Below are positions 1 through 9,355 of a DNA stretch of 64,000 nt, piece by piece. The stretch's first letter is position 1. Each line of letters starts with the position of its first letter. The position numbers and the translations under genes are program-made. Source of the DNA: an uncultured bacterium (GTDB lineage Bacteria > Hydrogenedentota > Hydrogenedentia > Hydrogenedentales > Hydrogenedentaceae); the NCBI GenBank assembly GCA_938014335.1, contig CALLRP010000027.1, positions 23,746-87,745 of the forward strand. The letters are read 5' to 3'. The notes beneath the pieces are model-generated. The model did no database searches. It was given only the letters and a program-made list of their open reading frames with translations, and had not been told where the DNA came from.

Positions 1-2
1 TG

Positions 3-200
3 GATGAAGAGTTACTGAAAAAAATTAATAAATCTATTCAGCAGGGAAAAGTAGTAAATAGAGATGGGGACCCGCTAAATGAAAATTTAGATGGTGGATT
101 AATTAGAGAAGATAAAAAAATCGTTTACCCTATTATTAATGACTTGCCCTATCTCCGAATTGGAGATGGAATAGAATTAGATAAGAATCATATATCTTAA
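3..200 (+). CDS. Trm112-like protein, C-terminal part (5' end outside window)
   Basis: This reading frame is open from the window edge to a TAA at 198-200, giving 65 visible residues. The motif LIREDKKIVYPIINDLPYL matches the C-terminal half of the Trm112/UPF0434 family, small zinc-ribbon proteins that in other organisms stabilise methyltransferases. The N-terminal cysteines that would confirm the family lie outside the window. It ends 11 bases before the DUF502 gene on the same strand and may share its transcript. The family call rests on one short motif, so confidence is moderate. Confidence 0.65.
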   Translation, partial: DEELLKKINKSIQQGKVVNRDGDPLNENLDGGLIREDKKIVYPIINDLPYLRIGDGIELDKNHIS

Positions 201-211
201 CATTTTAATTT

Positions 212-925
212 ATGACTCCTTCCTTAAAAATAAGAATACTTATATTATTTAGGCGGTTTCTTAAAGGTTTAAAAAATTCTATAATCAATCGAATCTTCAC
301 AGGGTTAATAGTTATTATCCCTCTGGGTGTAACCTTCTATGTAGTTCAATTTCTTTACCTACTTCTATATAACAAATTAGGTCCACTTACTAAAAAAGTA
401 TTTTACAAAGTTCCTGATTATTTTGTGCCGGGGGTCTCTTTGTCTCTAATTGTATTAACTATTTTCCTACTGGGAATATTAACAAATATGTATATTGGTA
501 GGCGATTATTTTACTTTTTTGAAAGTATTTTAGAACAGATACCATTTATAAAAACAGTATACAATGCTACAAAACAAATAGTTGCGGTATTTACAAAAAC
601 AAAGGAAGAAAAGAGTCAATCAGGTCCTGCTATATTTATTGATTTCCCATTCCAGGGGGTAAAAAATATTGCTTTAGTTACAAATAATATAGAGGTTGAA
701 GGATTAGGTTCATTTAAATCAGTATTTGTTCCAACTACTCCAAACCCTACAAGTGGATATTTTGAATTAGTTCCACAAGATTCTGTGAGTAGTGAAGTGG
801 AAATTCCTATGGATGAGATCGTAACAATGCTTTTATCAGGGGGAGTAGTTACACCGGAAATATTAAAAGTAAAGTCAGATATGTTATCAGAAATAAAAAA
901 AGATAATGAAAAATATGAAAAATAA
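212..925 (+). CDS. DUF502 family membrane protein, first copy
   Basis: A 237-residue DUF502 protein. Two transmembrane helices are visible at about residues 29-52 (including the conserved IPLG at 36-39) and 71-93. They are followed by a soluble domain with the family signature PTTPNPTSG at 174-182 and SGGVVTP at 209-215. The molecular function of DUF502 is not established; bacterial members are inner-membrane proteins and plant relatives are trafficking-associated. No good ribosome binding site precedes the ATG, so coupling to the upstream gene is possible. It overlaps the next gene, a diverged second DUF502 copy, by 20 bases. Confidence 0.85.
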   Translation: MTPSLKIRILILFRRFLKGLKNSIINRIFTGLIVIIPLGVTFYVVQFLYLLLYNKLGPLTKKVFYKVPDYFVPGVSLSLIVLTIFLLGILTNMYIGRRLFYFFESILEQIPFIKTVYNATKQIVAVFTKTKEEKSQSGPAIFIDFPFQGVKNIALVTNNIEVEGLGSFKSVFVPTTPNPTSGYFELVPQDSVSSEVEIPMDEIVTMLLSGGVVTPEILKVKSDMLSEIKKDNEKYEK

Positions 926-1571
926 TATACAAATAAATGAAAAAAAAATACCTAAAATATTAGGTAAATTAAGAAGATACTTCTTATCGGGTGTATTAGT
1001 AATAGTCCCGTTAGGATTGACTTTTCTTATTTTAAGATTTCTTTATTACTTTACTGTGGGACGTATTACTCCCTATGTGAATCAATGGTTTCCGGAATAT
1101 CCCAACTATTTAATTGCTCCCATATCGATTATTTTAATTGTTATCTTCTTTTATTTAGTTGGACTATTTTCAAGTTTCTTTTTGATTCGTCAATTTTTAT
1201 CTTTATTTGAAATGATTATTAAAAAAATACCCCTTGTAAAAACAATTTATAGCTCTACCAAACAGATGACGGTTAGTTTTATAGAACAATTTTCATCTAA
1301 TCATACTCGTTCAATCGTAATAGTTCCTTTCCCTCACGATAGTATTTATACCATGGGACTTTTATTAGGAAAAATAAGGCTTCCCGATGGGAAAGAATAT
1401 TATCGAATATTTATTCCTACTACACCCAATATAAGTGTTGGTATATTGCAATTTTATCCAGCAGAAAAGATTTATAAATGCCCTATTACAATGGAACAGG
1501 CAATCGAGATTATTGTTTCTTCAGGAGCATCTATTCCCACAAAACTCTCTGTAGAACCCCTCAAAAAGTAG
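906..1571 (+). CDS. DUF502 family membrane protein, second copy
   Basis: A 221-residue paralogue of the preceding gene with the same plan: a helix at about 27-50 with VPLG at 34-37, a helix at about 70-93, and a soluble domain with PTTPN at 171-175. The family's NPTSG has become NISVG here, so this copy has diverged in the signature loop. The start overlaps the first copy by 20 bases; a second in-frame ATG lies 9 bases further on. The stop codon overlaps the convergent tsaE gene tail-to-tail by 11 bases. Function unknown; co-transcription with the first copy is inferred from the overlap. Confidence 0.82.
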   Translation: MKNMKNNIQINEKKIPKILGKLRRYFLSGVLVIVPLGLTFLILRFLYYFTVGRITPYVNQWFPEYPNYLIAPISIILIVIFFYLVGLFSSFFLIRQFLSLFEMIIKKIPLVKTIYSSTKQMTVSFIEQFSSNHTRSIVIVPFPHDSIYTMGLLLGKIRLPDGKEYYRIFIPTTPNISVGILQFYPAEKIYKCPITMEQAIEIIVSSGASIPTKLSVEPLKK

Positions 1572-2046
1572 TAAAGTGTTTTGGCAATTTTGGTTCAAGT
1601 AATTTTATGAAAAGCGGATCAGAATGATATATATCTATCTTCCTTTTATCATTTTCTATATGATAAAAATACATAAAAATAGCATCTTCTGGGATAATAC
1701 GGATTATTCTATCAGCCCATTCTATAAGACAAACTAAATTATCACTGAGCCATTCCTCTGAACCCATATCAATAACTTCTCTTTCATCTTGAATTCTATA
1801 GCAGTCAAGATGAATGATTTTAGGAGGGGTCCCATATTGATTAATTATAGTAAAAGTGGGACTGTGTACCCAGCAATTTCCACAGAGTTCTTTTACTATA
1901 CCTTTTACAAAGCAAGTTTTACCTGTAGCTAAATCTCCAATGAGGGCTACCTTTGCATTAGGTTTAAGACAATTACCAAAAATGTAACCTAATTCCTCTG
2001 TTTCATTAGGTGAAGAGGTAAATAAAGTAAGATGATGCTTATTCAT
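1561..2046 (-). CDS. tsaE: tRNA threonylcarbamoyladenosine biosynthesis ATPase TsaE
   Basis: TsaE is the P-loop ATPase that works with TsaB/TsaD to make the t6A base at position 37 of ANN-decoding tRNAs. From the start chosen (161 residues) the Walker A GDLATGKT lies at 37-44, followed by SPTFTI near 62, HLDCYRI near 79 and LIEWADRI near 107, all typical of the family. The frame stays open upstream to 2124, but that would overlap glgA by 74 bases; ATGs at 2067 and 2046 are the realistic starts, and the latter gives the usual family length. No strong Shine-Dalgarno is visible, so coupling to glgA is likely. TsaB, TsaC and TsaD are not in the window. Confidence 0.92.
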   Translation of the reverse strand: MNKHHLTLFTSSPNETEELGYIFGNCLKPNAKVALIGDLATGKTCFVKGIVKELCGNCWVHSPTFTIINQYGTPPKIIHLDCYRIQDEREVIDMGSEEWLSDNLVCLIEWADRIIRIIPEDAIFMYFYHIENDKRKIDIYHSDPLFIKLLEPKLPKHFTTF

Positions 2047-2050
2047 TTTA

Positions 2051-3496
2051 TTAGTGGAGGCTATCATAAAGGTTAAGATACAGGTTTGCTTGCTTTTCCC
2101 ATGAAAAGTTTTGCTCCATTCCATTGATTCTCAAATCATTAAAAACATCTTTATTGTGATATAAATCAATCGCATTTTTTATACTTCTAATAATGCTTTT
2201 GGGAGTAAGTGGGCGAAAAGTTACTCCTGTAGCAACTCGTTTTCGAATATTTTCAGGGGTCGTATTCACAACCGAGTCTGCTAATCCTCCTACTTTGCGT
2301 ACGATGGGAACCGTTCCATAAGCAAAAGCATATAATTGTGTAAGTCCACAAGGTTCATATCGGGACGGCATAAGAATAAAGTCACTTCCTGCAATAATTT
2401 GATGTGATAATTCTGTATTATAACCGATTATTGTTTTTATCTTTTCAGGGAAATGGGATGAGATTTCCTTCAACTGGGATTCATATTTGGGGTCGCCTGT
2501 CCCAAGAATAACCATTTGTACATCAAGTTGGAGTAGTTCAGGTAAAGATTGAATAAGTACATCGATTCCTTTCTGCCAGTAAAGCCGACTGGTAATCCCA
2601 ATAAGAGGTACATCTTTTTCGGGTAATTCTATTTTTCTCTTTAAAGCTGATTTACATATGTTTTTGTTATTCAATGAATCTTTATTGTAGTTAATTTCAA
2701 TATATTTATCATTTTGGGGGCTCCATATTGAGTAATCTACTCCATTTAAGATACCAGAAAGATCATTTGAACGAAAGCGTAATACATTATCTAAACCGAA
2801 TCCATATTCTAATGTTTGTATTTCAATAGCATAAGTTGGACTTACTGTATTGATTTTATCTGCAAGAAGAATACCCCCTTTTAACAAATTCATATCGCCA
2901 TAATATTCAAAACAATTAGCGTTAAAAAATTCGGTGGGTAATCCTGTAGAATTATAACGAGCTCCCGGATATCTACCTTGAAAAGCAAGATTATGAATTG
3001 TCAAAAGAGTATGTGTATTGTGCCAGAAAGGATTATGTTCGAGTTGTATAAGAAGAAAGGGTAATATAGCAGAAGTTGCCCAATCATTACAATGAATAAT
3101 ATCTGGTTTCCATTGGATGCGTTCCATAGCGTCGAGAATAGCATTACAAAAGAAAGAAAATCTTCTCGGGTTATCTTCATATTCCCAATCACCATATCCA
3201 TAAATATAATCTTTTCCAAAAAGTTCTGCATGTTCAATAAGATATAATGGAATATCTGTTTGAGGAACAATACTTTCCCATAGCATAGATTGGAATGAAT
3301 TTTTTGAACTATCAAATAAACAAGGTGTTAATGGACAACAAGTTTCGGATGTATTTAATAGTTTATATTTAGGTAATCCTACACGAATGTCAATGCCGTT
3401 TTTTCTTAAAGATTTAGGTAAGGCATAAGCAACTTCTGCTAATCCTCCAGTAGATACTAATGGAGCCAATTCAGAAGTTAAATACAAAACTTTCAT
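2051..3496 (-). CDS. glgA: glycogen synthase GlgA (GT5)
   Basis: A 481-residue GT5 ADP-glucose-type glycogen synthase with two Rossmann domains. The N-terminal glycine-rich loop is STGGLAEV at 15-22, the C-terminal domain starts near TSRLYWQKG, and the retaining-enzyme signature PSRYEPCGLTQLYA is intact. The lysine that begins the KTGG motif in E. coli GlgA (residue 15) is serine here. That lysine contacts ADP-glucose in characterised enzymes, so donor preference or affinity could differ. It lies between the nif3-like gene and tsaE with a short gap or overlap, probably one transcript. No other glg genes are in the window. Confidence 0.93.
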   Translation of the reverse strand: MKVLYLTSELAPLVSTGGLAEVAYALPKSLRKNGIDIRVGLPKYKLLNTSETCCPLTPCLFDSSKNSFQSMLWESIVPQTDIPLYLIEHAELFGKDYIYGYGDWEYEDNPRRFSFFCNAILDAMERIQWKPDIIHCNDWATSAILPFLLIQLEHNPFWHNTHTLLTIHNLAFQGRYPGARYNSTGLPTEFFNANCFEYYGDMNLLKGGILLADKINTVSPTYAIEIQTLEYGFGLDNVLRFRSNDLSGILNGVDYSIWSPQNDKYIEINYNKDSLNNKNICKSALKRKIELPEKDVPLIGITSRLYWQKGIDVLIQSLPELLQLDVQMVILGTGDPKYESQLKEISSHFPEKIKTIIGYNTELSHQIIAGSDFILMPSRYEPCGLTQLYAFAYGTVPIVRKVGGLADSVVNTTPENIRKRVATGVTFRPLTPKSIIRSIKNAIDLYHNKDVFNDLRINGMEQNFSWEKQANLYLNLYDSLH

Positions 3497-3511
3497 TGGA
3501 ATCCTCTCTTT

Positions 3512-4615
3512 TTATTTGTAACTAAAAGGGTCTTTTTCTTCAGGTATTATCGTTTCTAATAAAGGAAATTTTTGATTGATATAGTTAACAATTCCCTCTA
3601 CAATAGGATATTCTGTTCCAAAATGTCCAGCATCAATTATTGCTAGTCCTCTGTCAACCGCTTCTAATGCTTGGTGATATTTAACATCACCAGTAATAAG
3701 AGCATCTACATTCCCCGGGATATTTTTAATTTCGCCTCCACCGCTACCACCTATAATTGCGAGATTTTTTATCTTTTGAGTAGGTATTCCAACTACTCTT
3801 ATATAAGGGAGATTTAATTTGTTTTTCACAAGTTGAGATAAATCGTCAAGGGATATATTGTTATCTAAAGTTCCTTTTACACCCAATGATATTTTATGTC
3901 TTTTATTATGAAGTGGATAAATATCATAGGCAACCTCTTCATAAGGATGCGACTCTAACAAGGCTTCTACCACATTATCTAAAATTTCCATAGGTACGAT
4001 TACTTCAAATCGTTCTTCTTTTTCTTCATTAATTTTACCTGCTTCTCCTATGAAAGGATTGGCTTTGTCTGATGGTAAAAATGTTCCTGTTCCAGATGTA
4101 TTAAAAGAACAATATGCATATTCTCCAATTATCCCTGCCCCACAAATACATACCGCATCTCTGACTTTTTTAAGGTGATTTTTAGGAACAAATGTTACTA
4201 ATTTACATAATTTTGCATGCTCTACAGGAAGTAAACCTGTAATATTTGAAAGCCCTAATTTTTGAGCAAGTATATAATTCAGTCCTTTTTCAGCAACATC
4301 CAGATTAGTGTGACATGTATAACATGCAATTTCATTAATTAATAATTGGTTTATTCTCTTCTGATAGGGGGTGTCATGAACTATTTTACGGAGGGGCTGG
4401 TAAATCAAAGGGTGGTGTGAAATGATTAATTTTACTTTTTTTTGTATTGCTTCTTTTACAACATCATCTGTAATAGTTAAGCAAATCATTACTCTGGTGA
4501 TGTCCCAATCTCTTGAACCTAAAACAAGTCCCACAGAGTCATCGGGATAGGCTAACTTTATTGGAGCCCATTCCTCTAATATAGAACAAATATCGTGAAC
4601 ACGAATACCTGTCAT
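3512..4615 (-). CDS. Nif3-like dinuclear metal centre protein (YqfO/YbgI family)
   Basis: A 367-residue Nif3 family protein of the long YqfO type. Metal ligands are visible as the HH pair at 67-68 and the C-terminal DAGHFGTE motif near residue 330. A PII-like insertion domain (about 130-235, ending HPYEEVAYDIYPL) splits the Nif3 core, as in Bacillus YqfO. The family is often annotated as GTP cyclohydrolase 1 type 2, but its reaction is not settled. It is 15 bases upstream of glgA and downstream of the MEMO-like gene on the same strand. Confidence 0.88.
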   Translation of the reverse strand: MTGIRVHDICSILEEWAPIKLAYPDDSVGLVLGSRDWDITRVMICLTITDDVVKEAIQKKVKLIISHHPLIYQPLRKIVHDTPYQKRINQLLINEIACYTCHTNLDVAEKGLNYILAQKLGLSNITGLLPVEHAKLCKLVTFVPKNHLKKVRDAVCICGAGIIGEYAYCSFNTSGTGTFLPSDKANPFIGEAGKINEEKEERFEVIVPMEILDNVVEALLESHPYEEVAYDIYPLHNKRHKISLGVKGTLDNNISLDDLSQLVKNKLNLPYIRVVGIPTQKIKNLAIIGGSGGGEIKNIPGNVDALITGDVKYHQALEAVDRGLAIIDAGHFGTEYPIVEGIVNYINQKFPLLETIIPEEKDPFSYK

Positions 4616-4668
4616 CTACACATTCCTGCCTTATGTTATATTGCCTGATTATTGAAATTTGCTTTATT

Positions 4669-5493
4669 TTACATTTTCGTTTCGTTTAGTTCAAAACTTA
4701 TAGATGCATAGCCAACAACAGCACTGTAGTCACCCGAAGTTTTTCCACTTGTCGAGTAATTTAGTAAATGAGTATCATAATTACCAAAATAGGAGGCATA
4801 TCCCATAGCGAAGACCACTGCAGACGCTCCACACATAGAGCAGGTTTCATTTTTTATCCCATTAATAATTTCCCTCGGATCTTTCCCTAAAATAGTATTG
4901 ATGGTATTTGTATCTATCTTATTTGCTTCTTCTTCAGGAAGGTAGTGGGATAGGTCAGTAGATGCTATAAGTAAATCACCATTTTTAGAGAGTGATGCAA
5001 GTATCTTCCCACTCTCAAAATGTTCTTGCGAAGGTTCTTTACCAAGTAATATGGGGACAATAGGAACAGTCCCAATACTTCCGAATACAAAAGGTAACAT
5101 TACTTCAAGACAATGTTCATAGAGGTGGGAATTATTGGTACAACAGGGTAAATTTTTCACAAGTTTTTCGTAAAACTCTTTATCAACAGGAAATTCTCCT
5201 AAAGGAGTTAAGAAAGCATCATATTCGCATAAAGCCAGTCCGTCAAAAGCATAGCGATGAGATCTACCTATTAAAATGACGCGATTTACTTTCTGACCAC
5301 GGATCCGAGAAAAGGCGAAACCAGCTATAGGTCCAGAGTACATATACCCCGCATGAGGAGCGATAAGGGATAATACACGGTGTGTAGAAGGACTGATCCC
5401 GGATTGCTCTATATACATACTTACCTGTGCAAGAAGAGTAGATGGGTTGGACGGATAAAACTGTCCACTTACTGCGGGATGCCTTTTGGACAT
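4669..5493 (-). CDS. MEMO family protein (AmmeMemoRadiSam system protein B type)
   Basis: A 274-residue MEMO1-like protein. The N-terminal HPAVSGQFYPSNP motif, the metal-binding loop APHAGYMYSG (about 46-54), STDLSHYLP near 178-186 and the C-terminal CSMCGASAV are characteristic. MEMO proteins resemble LigB dioxygenases; in bacteria they often occur with an AMMECR1 protein and a radical SAM enzyme, neither of which is adjacent here. It is the first gene of a minus-strand group of four (MEMO, Nif3, GlgA, TsaE) and is divergent from the ankyrin gene across a 67-base gap. Confidence 0.88.
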   Translation of the reverse strand: MSKRHPAVSGQFYPSNPSTLLAQVSMYIEQSGISPSTHRVLSLIAPHAGYMYSGPIAGFAFSRIRGQKVNRVILIGRSHRYAFDGLALCEYDAFLTPLGEFPVDKEFYEKLVKNLPCCTNNSHLYEHCLEVMLPFVFGSIGTVPIVPILLGKEPSQEHFESGKILASLSKNGDLLIASTDLSHYLPEEEANKIDTNTINTILGKDPREIINGIKNETCSMCGASAVVFAMGYASYFGNYDTHLLNYSTSGKTSGDYSAVVGYASISFELNETKM

Positions 5494-5560
5494 GAATTAT
5501 TCCTTACCTTAAATGATTAATTATAATAATATTATAATATAAAAAATAGGGTTAATAAAC

Positions 5561-6112
5561 ATGAATGAGAAAACAAAATTATATAATAAAATAATAAAAT
5601 ATCCATATGGATTTCTGCTTATTATATTGGGATGTAATGCCTCACATTTTGATTTGGCTATAAAAGGAGATATTGTAAATTTAGAAAAACAATTATTAAA
5701 AAAACCTACAATAATTAATAGTAAAGATAATTTAGGCAAAACAATGTTACATTATGCCGTATGTAGTGGAAATAGAGACATATTGGATTTATTATATATA
5801 TATGGAGCGAAGTTGGATGAACAAGATATAACGGGAATGACAGCTTTACATGTATGTGCCATGTGGGATTTAAGGGGACCGGCTCGTTGGTTAATTTCTC
5901 GAGGTGCAGATATTAATGTAAAAGATAAATTTGGGGATAATCTACTACATACCTCAGCTATATTTAATACAGTCCATGTGGGTAAATATTTAAAAACATT
6001 GGGAATTTCAATGACAGAAAAGAATAACGAGGGTTTGTCACCGGTGGAGTTAGCGAAAAAGCACAGAAATCATGATTGGATACGAGAAATAGAAGGGAAG
6101 GAATGTGAATGA
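5561..6112 (+). CDS. ankyrin-repeat protein, probable lipoprotein
   Basis: A 183-residue protein with a short N-terminal hydrophobic stretch ending in LIILGC, which resembles a lipobox (cysteine at about 25). At least four ankyrin-type repeats follow, for example GKTMLHYAVCSGNRDILDLL, GMTALHVCAMW and GDNLLHTSA. The C-terminal repeat GLSPVELAKKH closes the stack. Ankyrin repeats bind proteins; the partner is unknown. The gene overlaps rnhA by 8 bases and probably starts a transcript running through rnhA, the hybrid kinase and the carboxypeptidase-like gene. Outer-membrane or periplasmic location is inferred from the lipobox only. Confidence 0.8.
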   Translation: MNEKTKLYNKIIKYPYGFLLIILGCNASHFDLAIKGDIVNLEKQLLKKPTIINSKDNLGKTMLHYAVCSGNRDILDLLYIYGAKLDEQDITGMTALHVCAMWDLRGPARWLISRGADINVKDKFGDNLLHTSAIFNTVHVGKYLKTLGISMTEKNNEGLSPVELAKKHRNHDWIREIEGKECE

Positions 6113-6584
6113 GCGTAGTAAACAAGATGGATTACCTTTAGTAAAAATTTACACAGATGGAGGTTGTGTCCCTAACCCGGGAAAAGGAGCATGGGCAGTT
6201 ATACTTCTTTATGAAGATAAAGAAAAAATATTAAATGGATTTGAGGAAAATACAACAAATAATCGTATGGAATTAAAGGCAGCTATCGAGGGGTTGAAGG
6301 CATTGAAAAAGAAATGTAAAGTGATTATCTATACCGATTCCGAGTACTTAAAAAAAGGAATGACAGAATGGCTCGATAGTTGGATAGAGAATGAATGGAA
6401 AACTGCAAATGGAACAGTAAAAAATATTGATTTATGGAATGAATTGGCGGAATTGGTAAAAAAACATAAGGTCACCTGGAAATGGATTAAGGGGCATAAT
6501 CAACATCCCCAAAATGAAAGATGTGATAAGATTGTGAGAGACATAATTAAGAAAAAGAGGAAGTTAGAAGAGGATACCAAATGA
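6105..6584 (+). CDS. rnhA: ribonuclease HI
   Basis: RNase HI degrades the RNA strand of RNA:DNA hybrids. The 159-residue sequence shows the metal-binding acidic residues D18 (YTDGG), E56 (MELKAA), D78 (YTDSE) and D141 (NERCDKIV), plus H131 in the KGHNQH loop. The start is GTG at 6105, preceded by an AAGGGAAGGAA stretch that supports it; no in-frame ATG is near. It overlaps the ankyrin gene by 8 bases and the following histidine kinase by 4, indicating translational coupling. Confidence 0.94.
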   Translation: MNERSKQDGLPLVKIYTDGGCVPNPGKGAWAVILLYEDKEKILNGFEENTTNNRMELKAAIEGLKALKKKCKVIIYTDSEYLKKGMTEWLDSWIENEWKTANGTVKNIDLWNELAELVKKHKVTWKWIKGHNQHPQNERCDKIVRDIIKKKRKLEEDTK

Positions 6585-9343
6585 TAAGTTCCCGTAAGTT
6601 GACTAAATTCCAAAACAAGATATTAAATTTAATCGTTCCTTTTATCTTTGGTTTTGGCGGTTTATTTATATCTCAGGAAATAATTCATTCCCCTGATTCG
6701 AGATTTGTTATCGCTTTGTTTTCCATTGCTTTGCCCTCTTTTATTACAATTACCATGCTCAATAAATACCATTTTTCTAGAAAAGAAAAATCGGTCTTAG
6801 TAGGGGGTATGATACTTTTATTTACTTCTGGAATATTGATAATTTCAAAAACTTCTATAAATCAGTATTATTACGACACATTACCGGAAGAGGTAAGAAG
6901 ACTATCCGAACTTATAGGTTTGGGAAGTTTCCTTTTAGGAATATTATCATTTGTAGTTATACTTATTCGTCGAGAAGAAAATATAGGGGAATTAGCGGAA
7001 AGATTTAAAACACTTGCTGAACATATTTCCGAAGGATATGTGTTAAGTAATCCGCAAGGAATAATAATAGATGTGAATGAGCAGTTTTGTAGATTTATAT
7101 CTATAACGAGACAAGAAATTATAGGCTATTCGGTTGCGGATGTGGTGCGTAGATTTAATATAAGTGCGATAGAACAAAATTGGTTAATGCTGAGTTATGG
7201 TATTAGCGGTGAATATGAAATTGAATTAGAAGTAAACAATCAAAAAAAATATTTCTGGATTCATGGGACCCCTATATTTGATAAAAAAGGAATACATAGA
7301 GCAACTCTTGCAACCGTAAAAGATATTACAGATCTAAAAGTATTATCTATGAAAGTACAAAAATATGCAGAAGAACTCGAAATAAGAGTTAACGAACAAA
7401 CAAGAAAATTAAGGGAATCCGAGGAGAATTTAAAGAAATTAATCATGACAATGAACGAAGGGTTTTTACTATTAAATATACAACATCAAATCGTGATGGT
7501 AAATGAATGCTTTTGTAAAATGATAGATAGAGAAATGGAACAAGTTGTAGGACATTATATATTTGAATTTTTAGAAAGTACCGATTTGATAAGATTACTT
7601 TCTCTGTTAGAAATAACCGAAAAAGACCGTAGAAAAGAAATTACTTTTTGGGGCCCAAATGGGAAAGAAATAACGACACTCGTTTCGGTATCTATTATTC
7701 CGAGTGAAAAAATAGAAGATACTCGCTATTCTCTTGTAGTTTCTGATTTAACTCAACAGAAAAAAATGCAGAATGAATTAGAAGAAAGAACATACCAATT
7801 AGAGCAACTTAATGAAGAATTAAGACAATACGGAAAAAATAAAGATGCATTTCTTTCCAATGTAAGCCATGAATTAAGAACTCCCATAAGCACAATACAA
7901 GGATATATAGAAATGCTGATTTCAGGGAGTTTAGGTCCCGTGACGGATCAAGAAAAGAATGCCTTGAATGTTATGCTCCGAAATATAGAACGATTACTTC
8001 GTATGGTTAATGAAATGATAGAGTTTAGTAGAATTGAAATTAAAGGACTACAGATAAAGAAGAAATTATTTCCTGTAAAAGATATTATTACAGAGAACAT
8101 TTCTTTTAATAGTCCTAAAATTATTGCAAAACAGTTAAAACTCATAGAAAATTATCCCAATAAGGATATTTATGTATGGGCAGATAAAGAGAAAATGAGC
8201 CAGGTATTAGGAATATTACTTGATAATGCAATAAAATTTACCGATACAGAAGGAACGATAGGAATACATGTATCTGTTAATAATGAGGACGCATTGGAAA
8301 TATCTATTTCGGATACAGGGATAGGAATTCCCTCAGAATATAAGGACAAAATTTTCGAAAAATTTTTCCAAGTAGACGGTTCTCCTACAAGAAAATATGA
8401 AGGTACAGGTATCGGCTTAGCAATCGCAAAAGGTATTGTTGAATCCCATAATGGAAAAATTAATGTGGAGAGTACTTTCGGTGTTGGGAGTACGTTTACA
8501 ATACACATACCTCATTGTGTATTTTATGATAGTCGAACAGAAAGAGCAGAAGAAAAAAATAAAATAGGTAATATATTAATTGTTGATATTGAAACAGTCT
8601 TATTTGAAGTATTACGTAAAATATTTATCTCACGAGATAAAGAAATAAGATGGACAAAAAATATTTATGAAACCATTAGGTTGGTAAATGAAGTAGAACC
8701 AGAAATTATATTGATTAATACTTATGAAAAAGAGCTCGAAAATATTGGTACTATAATAAATGTTATTGAGCAACATCATATTTCTGAAAATATACCTATC
8801 CTATTAATTGTTGAGGATAATGTGAATATAACAAAATCATTTATCAAAAGTAACCCCGAAAATATTTATTTTATAAAAAAAACTTTTTCATTAATTTCTT
8901 TGTTTGAAATTATTAATAAAATAAAACATGGGGAAAAAGTAAATAAGATGATAAGTATAGAGAAAAAAGATAGAGAAATTAGAAATGTAATTGTAGTTTA
9001 TGAACCCGAAAGTACCCTCAGAGAGTTTATAGGGTTTATGATGAACTTTTATAGAATCCCATGTATTATTTTGGATAATTTTGAAAATGTCATTTCTTCA
9101 ATATTTAAATTCTCCCCTACAAGTGTAGTAATTGATATGGATTATTTAAATCGCTTGGATTTCGAAAAGTTAAAAGAAATAAGTGAAGAAAAAAAGAAAA
9201 TAGTATTACTTTCTAATAATCGGTTAAAAGAAGAAATAGAAGAAATGAATTTGAATATAATAATATTAAATAAACCATTCCTCTTTGAGGAATTACTTCG
9301 TCTGTTAGATATAAAAGAAGAAATAAAAGCAGTAATGAATTAG
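6581..9343 (+). CDS. hybrid sensor histidine kinase with two PAS and two degenerate receiver domains
   Basis: A 920-residue kinase. In order: about four N-terminal transmembrane helices (roughly 15-130), PAS domain (about 138-255), coiled coil, second PAS (about 285-395), coiled coil, HisKA with phospho-acceptor H430 in SHELRTP, and HATPase with N box, DTGIGIP and GTGIGLAIAKG near 605-615. Two receiver-like domains follow (about 663-785 and 800-915). The first has NTYEK where the phospho-acceptor aspartate is expected, and the second keeps VVIDMDY and a C-terminal NKPF lysine but lacks the acidic pair at its start (YEPES). Both therefore look impaired. The input signal is unknown. It overlaps rnhA by 4 bases. 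Confidence 0.9.
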   Translation: MISSRKLTKFQNKILNLIVPFIFGFGGLFISQEIIHSPDSRFVIALFSIALPSFITITMLNKYHFSRKEKSVLVGGMILLFTSGILIISKTSINQYYYDTLPEEVRRLSELIGLGSFLLGILSFVVILIRREENIGELAERFKTLAEHISEGYVLSNPQGIIIDVNEQFCRFISITRQEIIGYSVADVVRRFNISAIEQNWLMLSYGISGEYEIELEVNNQKKYFWIHGTPIFDKKGIHRATLATVKDITDLKVLSMKVQKYAEELEIRVNEQTRKLRESEENLKKLIMTMNEGFLLLNIQHQIVMVNECFCKMIDREMEQVVGHYIFEFLESTDLIRLLSLLEITEKDRRKEITFWGPNGKEITTLVSVSIIPSEKIEDTRYSLVVSDLTQQKKMQNELEERTYQLEQLNEELRQYGKNKDAFLSNVSHELRTPISTIQGYIEMLISGSLGPVTDQEKNALNVMLRNIERLLRMVNEMIEFSRIEIKGLQIKKKLFPVKDIITENISFNSPKIIAKQLKLIENYPNKDIYVWADKEKMSQVLGILLDNAIKFTDTEGTIGIHVSVNNEDALEISISDTGIGIPSEYKDKIFEKFFQVDGSPTRKYEGTGIGLAIAKGIVESHNGKINVESTFGVGSTFTIHIPHCVFYDSRTERAEEKNKIGNILIVDIETVLFEVLRKIFISRDKEIRWTKNIYETIRLVNEVEPEIILINTYEKELENIGTIINVIEQHHISENIPILLIVEDNVNITKSFIKSNPENIYFIKKTFSLISLFEIINKIKHGEKVNKMISIEKKDREIRNVIVVYEPESTLREFIGFMMNFYRIPCIILDNFENVISSIFKFSPTSVVIDMDYLNRLDFEKLKEISEEKKKIVLLSNNRLKEEIEEMNLNIIILNKPFLFEELLRLLDIKEEIKAVMN

Positions 9344-9355
9344 AAAATAAGCAAA

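Noticed and set aside
2044..2124. glgA-tsaE fusion or frameshift
   Set aside because: The tsaE frame runs back into glgA, but a family-length start at 2046 and an intact glgA C-terminus make two complete genes more likely.
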